Part shown: in pieces, positions 10,344-19,854 of the stretch
Position numbering within the stretch: position 1 is the stretch's first letter
Layout of the letters: each line of letters begins with the position of its first letter
Assembly (NCBI RefSeq): GCF_002240035.1
Contig: NZ_CP016397.1
Location: 974,001 to 1,038,000 of the forward strand
DNA: 64,000 nucleotides
Reading direction: 5' to 3'
Source of the DNA: Legionella clemsonensis
GTDB lineage: Bacteria > Pseudomonadota > Gammaproteobacteria > Legionellales > Legionellaceae
Made by a program: the position numbers and the translations under genes
The notes under the pieces: model-generated
Database searches by the model: none
What the model saw: only the letters and a program-made list of their open reading frames with translations
Told to the model about the DNA's origin: nothing

Positions 10344-11615
10344 ATGGGCTACAAACTCCCAGGCTATCGCTATTTACACAACAATACAAACATCCTTCAC
10401 GATACATTCAACAAATTAATCAATCGTTATATTCCTCCTACCTATGAGCAAGTGCGTCAAAAAGTGAGTTCTTTTCCTGAAAAATATAATGAGAAAGTAA
10501 ACAAAAAATCAGGACTTTTAGTCAATACTACACGGGGATTAAGACTTGATCAAAGTGCATGTATTAGTTTGTTACTTCCTAAGCTACCTGAAGAGGGAAG
10601 TGTGCAGGAAATTAATCAGGCTCACAACATTCTACTGGGTGCTGTCATTTATCGGTTTTTGCGTATTAAAAAGTCTTATAAGCCAAAATATTATTCCTAT
10701 TTTGGTTATTCTCCGAAGGATAGTTGCACCTATCAGATTTTGGAAGAAGATTTTGAATTCGATAAGCAACAACTTGATGCTGAAACGATTGCAACTTGCT
10801 GTGAAGCCTATTTAGCCTATCTTGAGCAAGAGGTAGTCACTACTATAGGCAAAAAACAAAAAGTCGGTGATCAATTTCCCTACATCAAAGAGGATGTCGA
10901 TTTTTATAAAAACCTTAAAGCCATTATTCGTGATGCGCGTGCAATAGCTCAACCCATAACTGCTCAATTAAAAATCATTTCTTTTGTACAATCGGTAGCA
11001 GTTTCATTCCGAACAATGGATAATAATGCATTAGAGGTTTTACCAAAGCTTTCATCTGTAGTTTCCAACAAATTAAAAAAATCTCCTGCTCAAGAGCTGA
11101 CAAGTGAAGATGTGGCTGAATTGCTTGATACTATTCATCCTGCGGTTAATGAAGCCGCGAAAGAAACTTTAAAATTGGTATTACCTGATATGGTGACTTC
11201 TAAAGGAGTCTTTACCAAAGTGATAATTTCGAATTCATCGCCAATTAGAACAGAAGATAAATATCTAAGCTTTCAGGATTATGTGCAAGAGGCTTTGATA
11301 ATGAATAGTCAATATGCTTTGCTGGGGGCATATATTTTGGCCTTATCGCGGAGCGAAGCGGATAAGCCTGAATTAAAAGATGCTCTTAATCATGCTATCG
11401 CGGCGCAAGGTGTTAATCAACTGGATGAGAAGACGAAAAAGTGGGGATTAGTTGCCTTTCACAATTATGTCACTATTCCAGGCATACCTGCTATTAACTA
11501 TAAATGTTGGCATGCGGACACTGGCTATGAGCATATGGATAAGGAGTTGCAACAGCAATTAAATAAGCTGTCGCGTTTAAAAGAAAAGGAAGAGGAAGTC
11601 TTCTCATTTTTTTAA
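10344..11615 (+). CDS. Hypothetical protein with effector-like C-terminus
   Basis: Unknown function, 423 residues, with no signal peptide and no clear membrane helix. The start ATG at 10344 is preceded by AAGGAG at a good distance. The last residues are LKEKEEEVFSFF, an acidic block followed by aromatic hydrophobics. This pattern (E-block plus hydrophobic residues near the end) is described for Dot/Icm substrates and is the only functional hint. It is probably co-transcribed with the preceding 193-residue gene and is followed by a strong bidirectional hairpin shared with clpB. I could not match any enzymatic motif. Confidence 0.6.
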   Translation: MGYKLPGYRYLHNNTNILHDTFNKLINRYIPPTYEQVRQKVSSFPEKYNEKVNKKSGLLVNTTRGLRLDQSACISLLLPKLPEEGSVQEINQAHNILLGAVIYRFLRIKKSYKPKYYSYFGYSPKDSCTYQILEEDFEFDKQQLDAETIATCCEAYLAYLEQEVVTTIGKKQKVGDQFPYIKEDVDFYKNLKAIIRDARAIAQPITAQLKIISFVQSVAVSFRTMDNNALEVLPKLSSVVSNKLKKSPAQELTSEDVAELLDTIHPAVNEAAKETLKLVLPDMVTSKGVFTKVIISNSSPIRTEDKYLSFQDYVQEALIMNSQYALLGAYILALSRSEADKPELKDALNHAIAAQGVNQLDEKTKKWGLVAFHNYVTIPGIPAINYKCWHADTGYEHMDKELQQQLNKLSRLKEKEEEVFSFF

Positions 11616-11655
11616 ACTAGAATTAAGCTAGATCCTGCTGCACAATGGAAGTAAG

Positions 11656-11686
11656 AAAAGAGCCATATAAGTCTATGACTCTTTTT
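11656..11686. terminator. Bidirectional rho-independent terminator
   Basis: The arms AAAAGAG (11656-11662) and CTCTTTT (11679-11685) pair, as do CATA and TATG inside them, with one mismatch between. There are A-runs on one side and T-runs on the other. It lies between the convergent ends of the 423-residue gene (+) and clpB (-), so it can stop transcription from both sides. Confidence 0.8.
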
Positions 11687-11692
11687 CCCTTA

Positions 11693-14269
11693 TTACTTGG
11701 TCCCAAAATGTAGCCGTCCATCCTTCCAGGACACTTTAACTTCATCCCCGGATTTGAATTGGCCTGTCAATAATGCCTGTGCCAAAGGATTTTCAAGTTT
11801 TTGCTGAATGGTTCGTTTCAAAGGTCTTGCTCCATAGACAGGATCAAACCCTGCCTCAGCCAAATGAGTCAGGGCCTCAGAAGTTAATTCCAATGAAATA
11901 TTCTGTTGTAACAGACGTTGCCGCAGCAATTCAATTTGAATAGAGGCAATAGCGGCAATCTGTGCTTTTCCTAATGGATGAAACACTACCGTGTCATCAA
12001 TACGGTTGATGAATTCGGGTCTGAAATGCTGACTCACAATATCCATGACCGCAGTTTTAATTTGCTCATAATTCAGTTTGCTTCCCATATCATGGATAAG
12101 AGAAGAGCCTAAATTAGAGGTCATAACAATGACAGTATTACGAAAATCCACTGTACGCCCTTGACCGTCCGTTAAACGACCATCATCCAGGACCTGAAGC
12201 AGAATATTAAACACATCACTGTGCGCTTTTTCAATTTCATCCAGTAGAATGACAGAATAGGGGCGCCGGCGTATAGCCTCTGTTAAGTAGCCACCTTCCT
12301 CATAACCGACATAGCCTGGGGGGGCGCCGATTAACCTGGCAACAGAATGTTTTTCCATGAATTCAGACATATCAATTCGTACCATGGCTTCTTCCGTATC
12401 AAAAAGAAAGCCAGCCAAGGCTTTGCAGAGTTCTGTCTTACCCACTCCTGTTGGCCCAAGAAATAGAAAGGAACCAATTGGACGTTTTGGATCGGACAGT
12501 CCAGCACGTGAACGACGAATAGCGTTAGCCACGGCTTCAACCGCTTCATTTTGACCAATAACACGTTGATGAAGGGCTTCTTCCATATGTAATAGTTTTT
12601 CTTTTTCACCTTCGAGCATTTTAGCGACGGGAATACCAGTCCACTTGGAAACAACTTCGGCGATTTCTTCTTCCGTGACTTTGTTTCGTACTAATTTGGT
12701 TTCACTGGCTTCAGCGGCTGCCACTTGCGCAAGTTGCTTTTCAAGCTCAGGAATCCGTCCATATTGCAATTCCGACATACGAGCTAAATCACCAGCTCGT
12801 CTTGCGGTTTCCAATTCAATTTTTGCTTGCTCCAGCGCCTCTTTAATCTGCGTAGCGCCTTGTAAAGTGGCTTTCTCCGCTTTCCAAACCTCTTCCAGAT
12901 CGGAGTAATTTTTTTCCAGTTCGTTAATGAGTTGTTCTAAATCGGTCAAGCGTTTTTTAGAGGCTTCATCACTTTCTTTTTTGAGCGCTTCCCTTTCAAT
13001 TTTCAACTGAATTAAACGTCTTTCCAACTTATCCAGACTTTCTGGTTTGGAGTCAATTTCCATACGAATTTGACTGGCTGCTTCATCAACTAAATCAATG
13101 GCTTTATCGGGAAGTTGTCTGTCCGTAATGTAGCGGTGAGACAGTGTGGCTGCTGCAACAATAGCAGGGTCAGTGATATCTACACCATGGTGTACTTCAT
13201 AACGCTCATTTAATCCTCGCAAGATAGCAATGGTATCTTCTACGCTGGGTTCGTCGACAAAAACTTTTTGGAATCGGCGTTCAAGGGCAGCATCTTTTTC
13301 AATATATTGGCGATATTCATCCAAGGTTGTTGCACCAATACAATGCAATTCACCGCGGGCCAGAGAGGGCTTTAACATATTGCCAGCATCCATTGCCCCT
13401 TCGGCTTTTCCAGCACCTACCATGGTATGCAATTCATCAATAAAAAGAATAATTTGTCCTTCCTGCTTGGCCAAATCATTTAAGACTGCTTTTAAACGCT
13501 CCTCAAATTCACCACGAAATTTGGCGCCTGCGATCAATGCTCCCATATCCAGAGATAATAAACGCTTGTCCTTTAAACCTTCCGGAACTTCACCATTTAC
13601 AATTCGTTGCGCTAAACCCTCAACAATTGCTGTTTTACCTACACCGGGCTCGCCAATAAGCACCGGATTATTTTTAGTTCGTCGCTGTAAAACCTGAATG
13701 GTCCGGCGAATTTCATCATCACGGCCAATAACAGGGTCAAGTTTTCCTTGCTCTGCACGTTCGGTTAAATCAATGGTATATTTTTCCAGGGCCTGACGCT
13801 GTTCTTCAGCATTCGGGTCATTGACTGTTTCACCTCCACGCATATCATTAATAGCTTTCTCCAGAGACTGCTTGTTTGCACCCGCCTGAGTTAACAAGCG
13901 CGCGAGATTACCGTTCTCCTCCATTGCAGCAAGAATAAATAATTCGCTTGAAATATAACTATCCTTGCGTTGTTGTGCCAATTTATCAGTAAGATTTAGC
14001 AAGCGCCCCAAGGCATTGGAAATATGAATTTCTCCCCCCGTTCCGGAAACTTTGGGAAGTTTATCCAATGCCTGATCTATCAATGTGCGTAACTGAGACA
14101 GATTCACGCCTGCTTTAGTCAGTAAGGGTCTGCAGCTCCCTCCCTGCTGATCAAGTAAAGCCTTCATGAGATGTTCAGGTTCGATGAAACTGTTATCTCG
14201 ACCTAAGGCTAAGGATTGCGCATCAGCCAGAGCCATTTGAAATTTTGAGGTGAGCTTATCCATCCGCAT
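11693..14269 (-). CDS. clpB: ClpB disaggregase
   Basis: ClpB is the hexameric AAA+ disaggregase that, with DnaK/DnaJ/GrpE, rescues aggregated proteins after heat stress. At 858 residues it is one longer than E. coli ClpB and opens in the same way ([19 protein letters not shown]). It has the Clp N-domain, a first Walker A GEPGVGKT at 206-213, the long coiled-coil middle domain (about 400-530) and a second Walker A GPTGVGKT near 606. In E. coli an internal GTG at codon 149 makes a shorter form. Here the matching valine codon (13823-13825 on the + strand) is GTC, so that internal start is missing. A sigma-32-like promoter lies upstream. Confidence 0.98.
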   Translation of the reverse strand: MRMDKLTSKFQMALADAQSLALGRDNSFIEPEHLMKALLDQQGGSCRPLLTKAGVNLSQLRTLIDQALDKLPKVSGTGGEIHISNALGRLLNLTDKLAQQRKDSYISSELFILAAMEENGNLARLLTQAGANKQSLEKAINDMRGGETVNDPNAEEQRQALEKYTIDLTERAEQGKLDPVIGRDDEIRRTIQVLQRRTKNNPVLIGEPGVGKTAIVEGLAQRIVNGEVPEGLKDKRLLSLDMGALIAGAKFRGEFEERLKAVLNDLAKQEGQIILFIDELHTMVGAGKAEGAMDAGNMLKPSLARGELHCIGATTLDEYRQYIEKDAALERRFQKVFVDEPSVEDTIAILRGLNERYEVHHGVDITDPAIVAAATLSHRYITDRQLPDKAIDLVDEAASQIRMEIDSKPESLDKLERRLIQLKIEREALKKESDEASKKRLTDLEQLINELEKNYSDLEEVWKAEKATLQGATQIKEALEQAKIELETARRAGDLARMSELQYGRIPELEKQLAQVAAAEASETKLVRNKVTEEEIAEVVSKWTGIPVAKMLEGEKEKLLHMEEALHQRVIGQNEAVEAVANAIRRSRAGLSDPKRPIGSFLFLGPTGVGKTELCKALAGFLFDTEEAMVRIDMSEFMEKHSVARLIGAPPGYVGYEEGGYLTEAIRRRPYSVILLDEIEKAHSDVFNILLQVLDDGRLTDGQGRTVDFRNTVIVMTSNLGSSLIHDMGSKLNYEQIKTAVMDIVSQHFRPEFINRIDDTVVFHPLGKAQIAAIASIQIELLRQRLLQQNISLELTSEALTHLAEAGFDPVYGARPLKRTIQQKLENPLAQALLTGQFKSGDEVKVSWKDGRLHFGTK

Positions 14270-14317
14270 AACGTGACCCCTCTTAATTGAATGTTTAAAA
14301 TACTTCTTACCTGCCGT

Positions 14318-14348
14318 AAAATGTGGGTTCTTTTTAAAAAATCAAGTG
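14318..14348 (-). promoter_or_regulatory. Sigma-32-like heat-shock promoter for clpB
   Basis: Reading the minus strand, CACTTGAT (14348-14341) resembles the sigma-32 -35 element (CTTGAAA type). CCCACATTT (14327-14318 region) resembles the -10 element (CCCCATNT). The spacing is close to the 12-14 bases expected, and the pair lies 50-80 bases upstream of the clpB start. ClpB is a classic sigma-32 target, so context supports the call. It has not been tested. Confidence 0.6.
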
Positions 14349-14358
14349 ACTTAATATA

Positions 14359-15315
14359 ATGAATGATACTCCACCAACCAATAATTCTGATTCACAGGCA
14401 TTGTTAAATCAATTAGTTATTGAGTATATGCGTGATAAGAGACGTCAACGCTACTGGCGTTGGATTAAACGCATTTTAATTGTTATTTTTGCCCTTTTAA
14501 TCTTTTATCAGTTATACAGCTATGGAGATGAAGACAAGACTATAAGACTTAAACCCCATGCTGGTTTAATTGATTTAAATGGGACTATCTTTGATAGCCA
14601 AGGTGCTGGTGCTGAAAATTTTGCAAAAGCGATGGATTCTGCCTATAAAAGTTCTGGACTAAAAGCTTTAATTATCCGTATCAATAGCCCAGGAGGTAGT
14701 CCTGTACAAGCAGATTATATGTATAATACATTGCAATATTACCGCCAAAAATACCCTGATATTAAAACTTATGCAGTCTGTGTCGATATGTGCGCCTCTG
14801 CTGCCTATTATGTCGCTGCTGGAGCTGAGGAAATTTACGCGAACCCATCCAGTATTGTCGGCTCTATTGGCGTTTTATACAACGGATTTGGGTTTGTCGA
14901 TGCCATGCAAAAATTAGGGATAAGCAGACGCTTGCAGACAGCAGGTAAGAATAAAGGATTTATGGATCCTTTTTCGCCGCAAACTCCTCAACAAGTGCAA
15001 TTATTGCAAACCATGTTAAATAACATTCATCAGCAATTTATAGCCAAGGTAAAAGCTGGACGAGGTACTCGCCTTCTTATCGATGATGAGACTTTTTCAG
15101 GTCTTTTCTGGACTGGTGAACAAGCTAAGGCTCGCGGTTTAATTGATGGTTTTGCAAGCAGCGGTCAAATCGTTCGCGAAAAAATGCAGTTGGAAAAAGT
15201 AATTGATTATACTCACAAACAAAGTGTGCTGGAGCGTTTTTCTAAAAATCTTGGTACGGCTATGGCCGAGCAATTGCCTTTGGCTTTGGGATTAAAACCA
15301 GGGGTGCTTGATTAG
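14359..15315 (+). CDS. sppA: SppA-type signal peptide peptidase (short form)
   Basis: Membrane-bound serine peptidase of family S49, which cleaves leftover signal peptides and other membrane-embedded segments. At 318 residues it is the short single-domain form, not the 600-residue E. coli duplication. One N-terminal helix (about 36-53) anchors it. The catalytic Ser-Lys dyad is expected at Ser147 (CASAAYY) and Lys199 (AGKNKG), the same motifs as in the short Bacillus enzyme. INSPGGSP (108-115) forms the oxyanion region. It diverges from clpB across a 90-base gap, and its Shine-Dalgarno is weak (AAGTGA). Confidence 0.9.
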   Translation: MNDTPPTNNSDSQALLNQLVIEYMRDKRRQRYWRWIKRILIVIFALLIFYQLYSYGDEDKTIRLKPHAGLIDLNGTIFDSQGAGAENFAKAMDSAYKSSGLKALIIRINSPGGSPVQADYMYNTLQYYRQKYPDIKTYAVCVDMCASAAYYVAAGAEEIYANPSSIVGSIGVLYNGFGFVDAMQKLGISRRLQTAGKNKGFMDPFSPQTPQQVQLLQTMLNNIHQQFIAKVKAGRGTRLLIDDETFSGLFWTGEQAKARGLIDGFASSGQIVREKMQLEKVIDYTHKQSVLERFSKNLGTAMAEQLPLALGLKPGVLD

Positions 15316-15319
15316 CGCT

Positions 15320-15343
15320 TATACCGCGCGTAAGCGCGGTATA
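15320..15343. repeat. Perfect hairpin downstream of sppA
   Basis: A 10-bp perfect stem (TATACCGCGC / GCGCGGTATA) with the 4-base loop GTAA begins 5 bases after the sppA stop. No T-run follows on the plus strand, so it is not a textbook intrinsic terminator. It may protect the 3' end of the mRNA or act with Rho. It lies between the convergent genes sppA and suhB. Confidence 0.6.
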
Positions 15344-15440
15344 GAGAAGTATATTGGGTGAGTGGAGAAGGGAGTCGGAAATAACATTGTGTATTTTTGA
15401 AACCCTCCATGCATTAACATCAACACGAAAGTTGGCTTTA

Positions 15441-16229
15441 CTAACCCTTCACAGCCGGCATTAATGTTTGCAAGAGGGATTTGAAAATCTTGGGTGTTCC
15501 TGCAGCAACATCACCTTGCTTCATATAATCTTCGCTACCATCCACACTGCTAATTAAGCCCCCTGCTTCCTTGATTAATAAAGCACCTGCAGCAATATCC
15601 CAGGGACGTAATCCAAACTCCCAGAATCCGTCAAGACGACCACTTGCAACATAGGCGAGATCCAATGCTGCAGAACCGGTTCTACGGATACCAGCACATT
15701 TTCCAATCAGCGTTTCAAAGGTAGGAAGATAGCGGCGAGCTATGGCAAGATTGCGGAAAGGAAAGCCTGTCCCCAATAAAGCATCCGATAATTGTGTCTT
15801 TTTAGAAACACGGATACGACGTTCATTTAATTGTGCTCCACGACCGCGACTGGCAGAAAAGCATTCATGGCGTAAGGGATCATAAACGACACCGTGTTCA
15901 ATTCGATTTTTAATTCGAAGTGCAATTGATACAGAGAAAAAAGGAAACCCATGTAAATAATTGGTTGTTCCATCTAAAGGGTCGATTATCCATACTGATT
16001 CAGCATCACCATTATAAATTCCACTTTCTTCAGCGATAATACCATGATCAGGGTAGGCTTTATGAATGGCATTTATGATCGCTTGCTCAGCTTTAACATC
16101 AACTTCGCTAAAGAACTCTTCGCCGTTTTTCGCAGTAATTTTAAGTCTGTCTACTTGCTCAATATGGCGAATAATAATATCGCCTGCAAGTCGGGCGGCT
16201 GAAATAGCAATATTTAATAATGGTTGCAT
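15441..16229 (-). CDS. suhB: SuhB, inositol-1-monophosphatase family protein
   Basis: Mg-dependent phosphatase of the inositol monophosphatase family. In Enterobacteria SuhB also joins the NusB/E/G complex that antiterminates rRNA transcription. The 262 residues contain all metal-site motifs: AEESG (Glu67 region), DPLDGTTN at 83-90 and WDIAAG near 210. Length and motif spacing match SuhB. The ATG at 16229 faces trmJ across a 218-base divergent gap, and suhB-trmJ adjacency is common in gammaproteobacteria. Confidence 0.94.
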   Translation of the reverse strand: MQPLLNIAISAARLAGDIIIRHIEQVDRLKITAKNGEEFFSEVDVKAEQAIINAIHKAYPDHGIIAEESGIYNGDAESVWIIDPLDGTTNYLHGFPFFSVSIALRIKNRIEHGVVYDPLRHECFSASRGRGAQLNERRIRVSKKTQLSDALLGTGFPFRNLAIARRYLPTFETLIGKCAGIRRTGSAALDLAYVASGRLDGFWEFGLRPWDIAAGALLIKEAGGLISSVDGSEDYMKQGDVAAGTPKIFKSLLQTLMPAVKG

Positions 16230-16447
16230 GGATTTGCTCTTTTTACAAAATCAGCGATTTTAACACATTTTTTTTTGTACAGAGAGAAATCGTTGATGTA
16301 TAGTTTGCACCTGTTAAAATTAATTCTTGAAATTGTTATTTATTCGCAGCAAAGAGCTTTATTGTTATGATTCTTTATTGCCTCAATATCTGTGCGAGCT
16401 CCTTGCGCAAAATAACAATTGAAAGAGATAAATAAAGTTATTGCCTT

Positions 16448-17176
16448 ATGAATTTTTCAGCAGTCCGAATAGTATTAATTGCCACTTCACATCCAGGCAA
16501 TATTGGTTCTACAGCTCGAGCAATGAAAACCATGGGTTTTCGCAACCTTTATCTGGTTTCGCCAAAAGCCTTTCCGCATCAAAAAGCTTATGAAATGGCA
16601 GCTGGGGCAGATGATGTGTTGAATGAAGTGATAATAACAGACTCCTTGGATGAGGCATTAAAGGGTTGCCAATTAATTTTTGCAACAAGTGCAAGACCTC
16701 GAGGTATTGCTTTGCCTGGATTAACGCCTTCTGAATTTGCCACAATGCTTGCTGGACAACCTGATAGTACGGAAGTGGCGATTCTTTTTGGTCGTGAGCA
16801 TGCAGGACTAACCAATGAAGAATTATTGCGTAGCCACTATCATATTAATATTCCGAGTAATCCGGAGTACAGTTCACTCAATTTATCTCAAGCTGTGCAA
16901 ATTATAACCTATGAGTTACGCATGAAGTTACTCTCTCCTGCTGCTGAGGTGGGACTCATTGCTGATCGATTAGCTACTGCGGATGAAGTGGAGCAGTTTT
17001 TTGAGCATCTGAAAACAGTAATGACGACAATCAAATTTCTAAAGCCCACCCGTCCTACAAAACGTTTATTACAACGGATTCGTCGCCTATTTAATCGCGC
17101 TAAACTTGAATATATGGAGGTAACTATTTTGAGAGGCATTTTAAGTCATATTCAAAAAGCATTGAGTGGCAAGTAA
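16448..17176 (+). CDS. trmJ: TrmJ, tRNA Cm32/Um32 methyltransferase
   Basis: SPOUT-class methyltransferase that 2'-O-methylates position 32 of several tRNAs using S-adenosylmethionine. The N-terminal motif VLIATSHPGNIGSTARAM, the middle LFGREHAGLTNEEL, and the knot segment IPSNPEYSSLNLSQAVQI are characteristic of this family. At 242 residues it has the normal E. coli size, including the C-terminal extension with RIRRLFNRAKLE. It starts with ATG at 16448. In E. coli trmJ lies next to the isc operon and suhB. Here an iscS-like gene also follows 100 bases later. Confidence 0.94.
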   Translation: MNFSAVRIVLIATSHPGNIGSTARAMKTMGFRNLYLVSPKAFPHQKAYEMAAGADDVLNEVIITDSLDEALKGCQLIFATSARPRGIALPGLTPSEFATMLAGQPDSTEVAILFGREHAGLTNEELLRSHYHINIPSNPEYSSLNLSQAVQIITYELRMKLLSPAAEVGLIADRLATADEVEQFFEHLKTVMTTIKFLKPTRPTKRLLQRIRRLFNRAKLEYMEVTILRGILSHIQKALSGK

Positions 17177-17275
17177 AAGCTTATTTCAGGACAATATAAA
17201 GTTTAGTTCTTGGTTACAGTAGCCTATAGTGATAAATAATTAATTAGGGACGGCTATAAACAATAGGAGTGAAAG

Positions 17276-18439
17276 ATGGGCAATTTGCCGATTTATTTAG
17301 ATTATATGGCAACCACCCCGGTGGATCCTCGTGTGATTGAAAAAATGATGGATTACTTAGGTCCTGATGGCATTTTTGGTAATCCTGCGTCCACTACTCA
17401 TATTTATGGCAAAAGAGCTACAGAAGCAGTTGAGCACGCTCGTCAACAAATTGCTGATGTTTTTAATGCTGCCCCTGCTGAAATAATATTTACTTCAGGG
17501 GCTACTGAGGCAGATAATTTAGCAATTCTCGGAGCTGCTCAATTTTATCAGCGCAAGGGGCGTCACGCTGTGACGATGCAAACGGAACATAAAGCCGTGC
17601 TTGACAGCTTTCATCGATTAGAGAAAGAAGGATTTGAGGTCACTTATTTGGAGCCGCAGTCTGACGGGTTATTAAATTTTGAGGATTTAAAACAGGCGCT
17701 GCGGGACGATACAATTTTAGTATCCATCATGCATGTTAACAATGAAATTGGTGTTATTCAGGATATTGCCATGATTGGTGAATTTCTGCGTGACAAGGGT
17801 ATTATTTTTCATGTCGATGCTGCGCAAAGTGCAGGAAAGTTGACTATTAATTTAAGTGAAATGGCTGTGGATTTAATGTCTTTTTCTGCCCATAAAAATT
17901 ATGGGCCTAAAGGAATTGGAGCCTTATATGTTCGTCACAAGCCTCGAATACGCTTACAACCTCAATCCTTTGGAGGAGGGCATGAAGGTGGCCTGCGCTC
18001 CGGAACACTTGCTACTCACCAAATTGTTGGCATGGCTGAGGCTTTTGTTTTATCCGAAGCTTCAAGAATTGCAGAGCAAGCGCGTATTTTGAATTTACGA
18101 CAACAATTGTGGGAAGGGATTAAACATATCCCTGGCATACGTTTAAATGGTCATGAGCATCAACGAGTAGCCGGTAATTTAAACCTCACATTTTCAGGAG
18201 TAGAGGGGGATTCATTGTTATTAGCTTTACGTGAATTGGCAATCTCTACAACATCAGCCTGTGCCTCAGCCAGTTTACAACCCTCTTACGTATTAAGGGC
18301 ATTGGGATTGGATGATGAGTCCGCCTTTAGCTCGATACGTATCTCCTGTGGTCGTTTTACTACGGAAGAACAAATTAGACAGGCTGTCACAATAATTTGT
18401 CGCCAAGTTGGTCGTCTGCAAGAAATATCACCACTATGA
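17276..18439 (+). CDS. iscS: Cysteine desulfurase (IscS/NifS family)
   Basis: PLP-dependent cysteine desulfurase that takes sulfur from cysteine as a persulfide for Fe-S cluster and thio-cofactor synthesis. It has 387 residues. The PLP lysine is Lys207 in [10 protein letters not shown] and the active-site cysteine is Cys329 in TTSACASAS. The N-terminus [13 protein letters not shown] is typical of group I enzymes (IscS/NifS). A good Shine-Dalgarno (AGGAG) precedes the ATG at 17276. The stop overlaps the start of an IscU-IscA fusion gene by 4 bases (ATGA), so the two are translationally coupled. Whether another full isc operon exists elsewhere cannot be seen, so the symbol is used at family level. 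Confidence 0.92.
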   Translation: MGNLPIYLDYMATTPVDPRVIEKMMDYLGPDGIFGNPASTTHIYGKRATEAVEHARQQIADVFNAAPAEIIFTSGATEADNLAILGAAQFYQRKGRHAVTMQTEHKAVLDSFHRLEKEGFEVTYLEPQSDGLLNFEDLKQALRDDTILVSIMHVNNEIGVIQDIAMIGEFLRDKGIIFHVDAAQSAGKLTINLSEMAVDLMSFSAHKNYGPKGIGALYVRHKPRIRLQPQSFGGGHEGGLRSGTLATHQIVGMAEAFVLSEASRIAEQARILNLRQQLWEGIKHIPGIRLNGHEHQRVAGNLNLTFSGVEGDSLLLALRELAISTTSACASASLQPSYVLRALGLDDESAFSSIRISCGRFTTEEQIRQAVTIICRQVGRLQEISPL

Positions 18440-19197
18440 TGTATAATAATCTTTTAGAACGTTGTTTTTTTTCACCCAAACATGTGGGCGTTATTGATTT
18501 AGCGGAACCTTTAACGGTTTGTTATCGCAGTGGAAAGGCAGGTCGAGGTGATGTGTTTGATTTTTACCTGCAGTGTGATAAGCAGGGCTCAATAGTTAAG
18601 GCTCGATTTAAAGCCTATGGAAACCCTTATTTAATCGCTGCCTTAGAGTTGGTTTGTCATCGACTGGAAAGTAGTAATATCCGTGAGCATCCGCAGTTTG
18701 ACTACTCCTGGTTAGTGGAGCAATTAGAAATACCTGGAACCCGATATCCTGTTGCGTTGCAAGTGCACGACGGTTATCAAGAAATCCTAAAGATAATGCA
18801 AGAGAAGTTAGAAGGGGAATTAGAAATGTCAGAAGTAATGCAGCATAGAAGTGATTTGGCCGCTGGCGTTACCTTAAGCGATGCTGCCAAACAGCACATT
18901 TTGTCTTATCTTGACAAACAGAAAGACAGCAAAGGCATCCGCTTATCTGTAAAAAGAACAGGATGTTCAGGGTTATCTTATGTAGTGGATTATGTTCAAT
19001 CTCCCCAAGATAATGACATTGTTCAGGTCTTAGCTGATGATTATATAATATGTATTGATAAATCGAGTTACCCCTATCTTAAAGGAATGAAAGTGGATTA
19101 TGTCAGGCAGGGGCTAAATTATAAATTTGTGTTTGATAACCCCAATCAAAAAGGCCAATGTGGATGTGGGGAAAGTTTTACTGTGGAGGATTACTAA
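18436..19197 (+). CDS. IscU-like/IscA fusion with degenerate IscU half
   Basis: A 253-residue two-domain protein. Residues 1-120 align without gaps to IscU, the Fe-S scaffold (NVG-like HVG, then GRGDV, FKAYGNP). The three cluster-binding cysteines are replaced: position 37 is Arg, 63 is Asn, 106 is Val, while Asp39 is kept. Residues 145-253 form an A-type (IscA/ErpA/HesB) carrier with its three cysteines intact: Cys177 in TGCSG, and Cys242 and Cys244 in CGCGESF. I infer that the IscU half no longer builds clusters but may still dock IscS, delivering sulfur or docking the A-type half. The start ATG at 18436 overlaps the desulfurase stop; longer in-frame starts inside that gene are unlikely. 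Confidence 0.85.
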   Translation: MMYNNLLERCFFSPKHVGVIDLAEPLTVCYRSGKAGRGDVFDFYLQCDKQGSIVKARFKAYGNPYLIAALELVCHRLESSNIREHPQFDYSWLVEQLEIPGTRYPVALQVHDGYQEILKIMQEKLEGELEMSEVMQHRSDLAAGVTLSDAAKQHILSYLDKQKDSKGIRLSVKRTGCSGLSYVVDYVQSPQDNDIVQVLADDYIICIDKSSYPYLKGMKVDYVRQGLNYKFVFDNPNQKGQCGCGESFTVEDY

Positions 19198-19326
19198 ACG
19201 TTTAAATCTCACCATTAACTATGTTTTCAGTAACAAGGCAAATATACCTTCTAAATTATAAACAATAAGGGCGTCATCCTGAGCAAAGCGCTGAATCTAA
19301 ATAGAGCAGGTTCAACTTGCAAAAGA

Positions 19327-19421
19327 TCATGCGGCTTTGCCGCATTCTGGATGACGAGATGTAAAAATACAAAGACTCCAATATAGATTATCTTGAAAGC
19401 GACATAGTCGCTTGAAGAATC
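19327..19421 (+). repeat. Compound palindromic intergenic repeat, copy 1
   Basis: A 95-base unit made of two hairpin blocks. Block A (19327-19365) holds ATGCGGC-TTT-GCCGCAT followed by CTGGATGACGAG. Block B (19392-19421) holds a GCGAC/GTCGC hairpin inside CTTGAAAG...TTGAAGAATC. The same two blocks, in the same order and spacing, occur at 29839-29934 in opposite orientation. Block A is identical over 39 bases and block B matches at about 26 of 30. A shorter related piece (GCGTCATCCTGAGC) lies at 19271. This looks like a dispersed REP/MITE-type family. Confidence 0.75.
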
Positions 19422-19763
19422 TCTTTGTTTTAAAGCTCAGGCTTTATCTGTTTGAGAACTCACTTGCTCAGAATGACGGTAATTTGAGCAAGTGTGAAAT
19501 TAATTCAAAGGATACAGTATTGCTCTAATTCCAGTAATTAAACCTCTTTATTAGCAGGAGAGTCTTCTCTGCTAATTGAATTCTTAAACTACAGTTTTAG
19601 TCTGCGTATTAATTCATGGCTGCAAAAGTCCGTTACTGAGTAAAAAAACTGTAAAAAAATGTTACTAATGTTTTTGAAATGAGTCGTTCGTGCAAAAATT
19701 GCTTGAAAAAATCTTCATTTTTACTTAAGCTTCCCTTAAGAAATGAATATCATTAAGACAATG

Positions 19764-19792
19764 TTTACATACTTTGTGATATTTGATAGTAT
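19764..19792 (+). promoter_or_regulatory. Likely sigma-70 promoter of fis
   Basis: TTTACA (19764-19769) and TAGTAT (19787-19792) are separated by 17 bases, close to the sigma-70 consensus. They lie about 60 bases upstream of the fis start within AT-rich DNA. Assignment is by pattern only. Confidence 0.5.
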
Positions 19793-19854
19793 ATCGGTCA
19801 TGATGGTCGTTATATGGCTTATCAAAATAGTTTACTTTGGATGTGGAGAGGATA

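Larger units (their letters stand above)
19198..19854. other. Non-coding stretch with palindromic repeats and fis promoter
   Basis: No convincing gene lies between the IscU-IscA fusion and fis. The first 300 bases carry a compound palindromic repeat listed separately. A second palindrome, CACTTGCTCA (19461-19470) with TGAGCAAGTG (19485-19494), has perfect 10-bp arms. The last 300 bases are AT-rich and end with the fis promoter. Such an AT-rich leader is common upstream of fis. Confidence 0.6.

Noticed and set aside
13230-13697. 155-residue forward frame inside clpB
   Set aside because: Antisense shadow of the conserved first ATPase domain of ClpB; composition rich in Ser, Arg and Pro as expected for a shadow.
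15320-15343. Intrinsic terminator after sppA
   Set aside because: The hairpin is perfect but no T-run follows on either strand, so I list it only as a hairpin.
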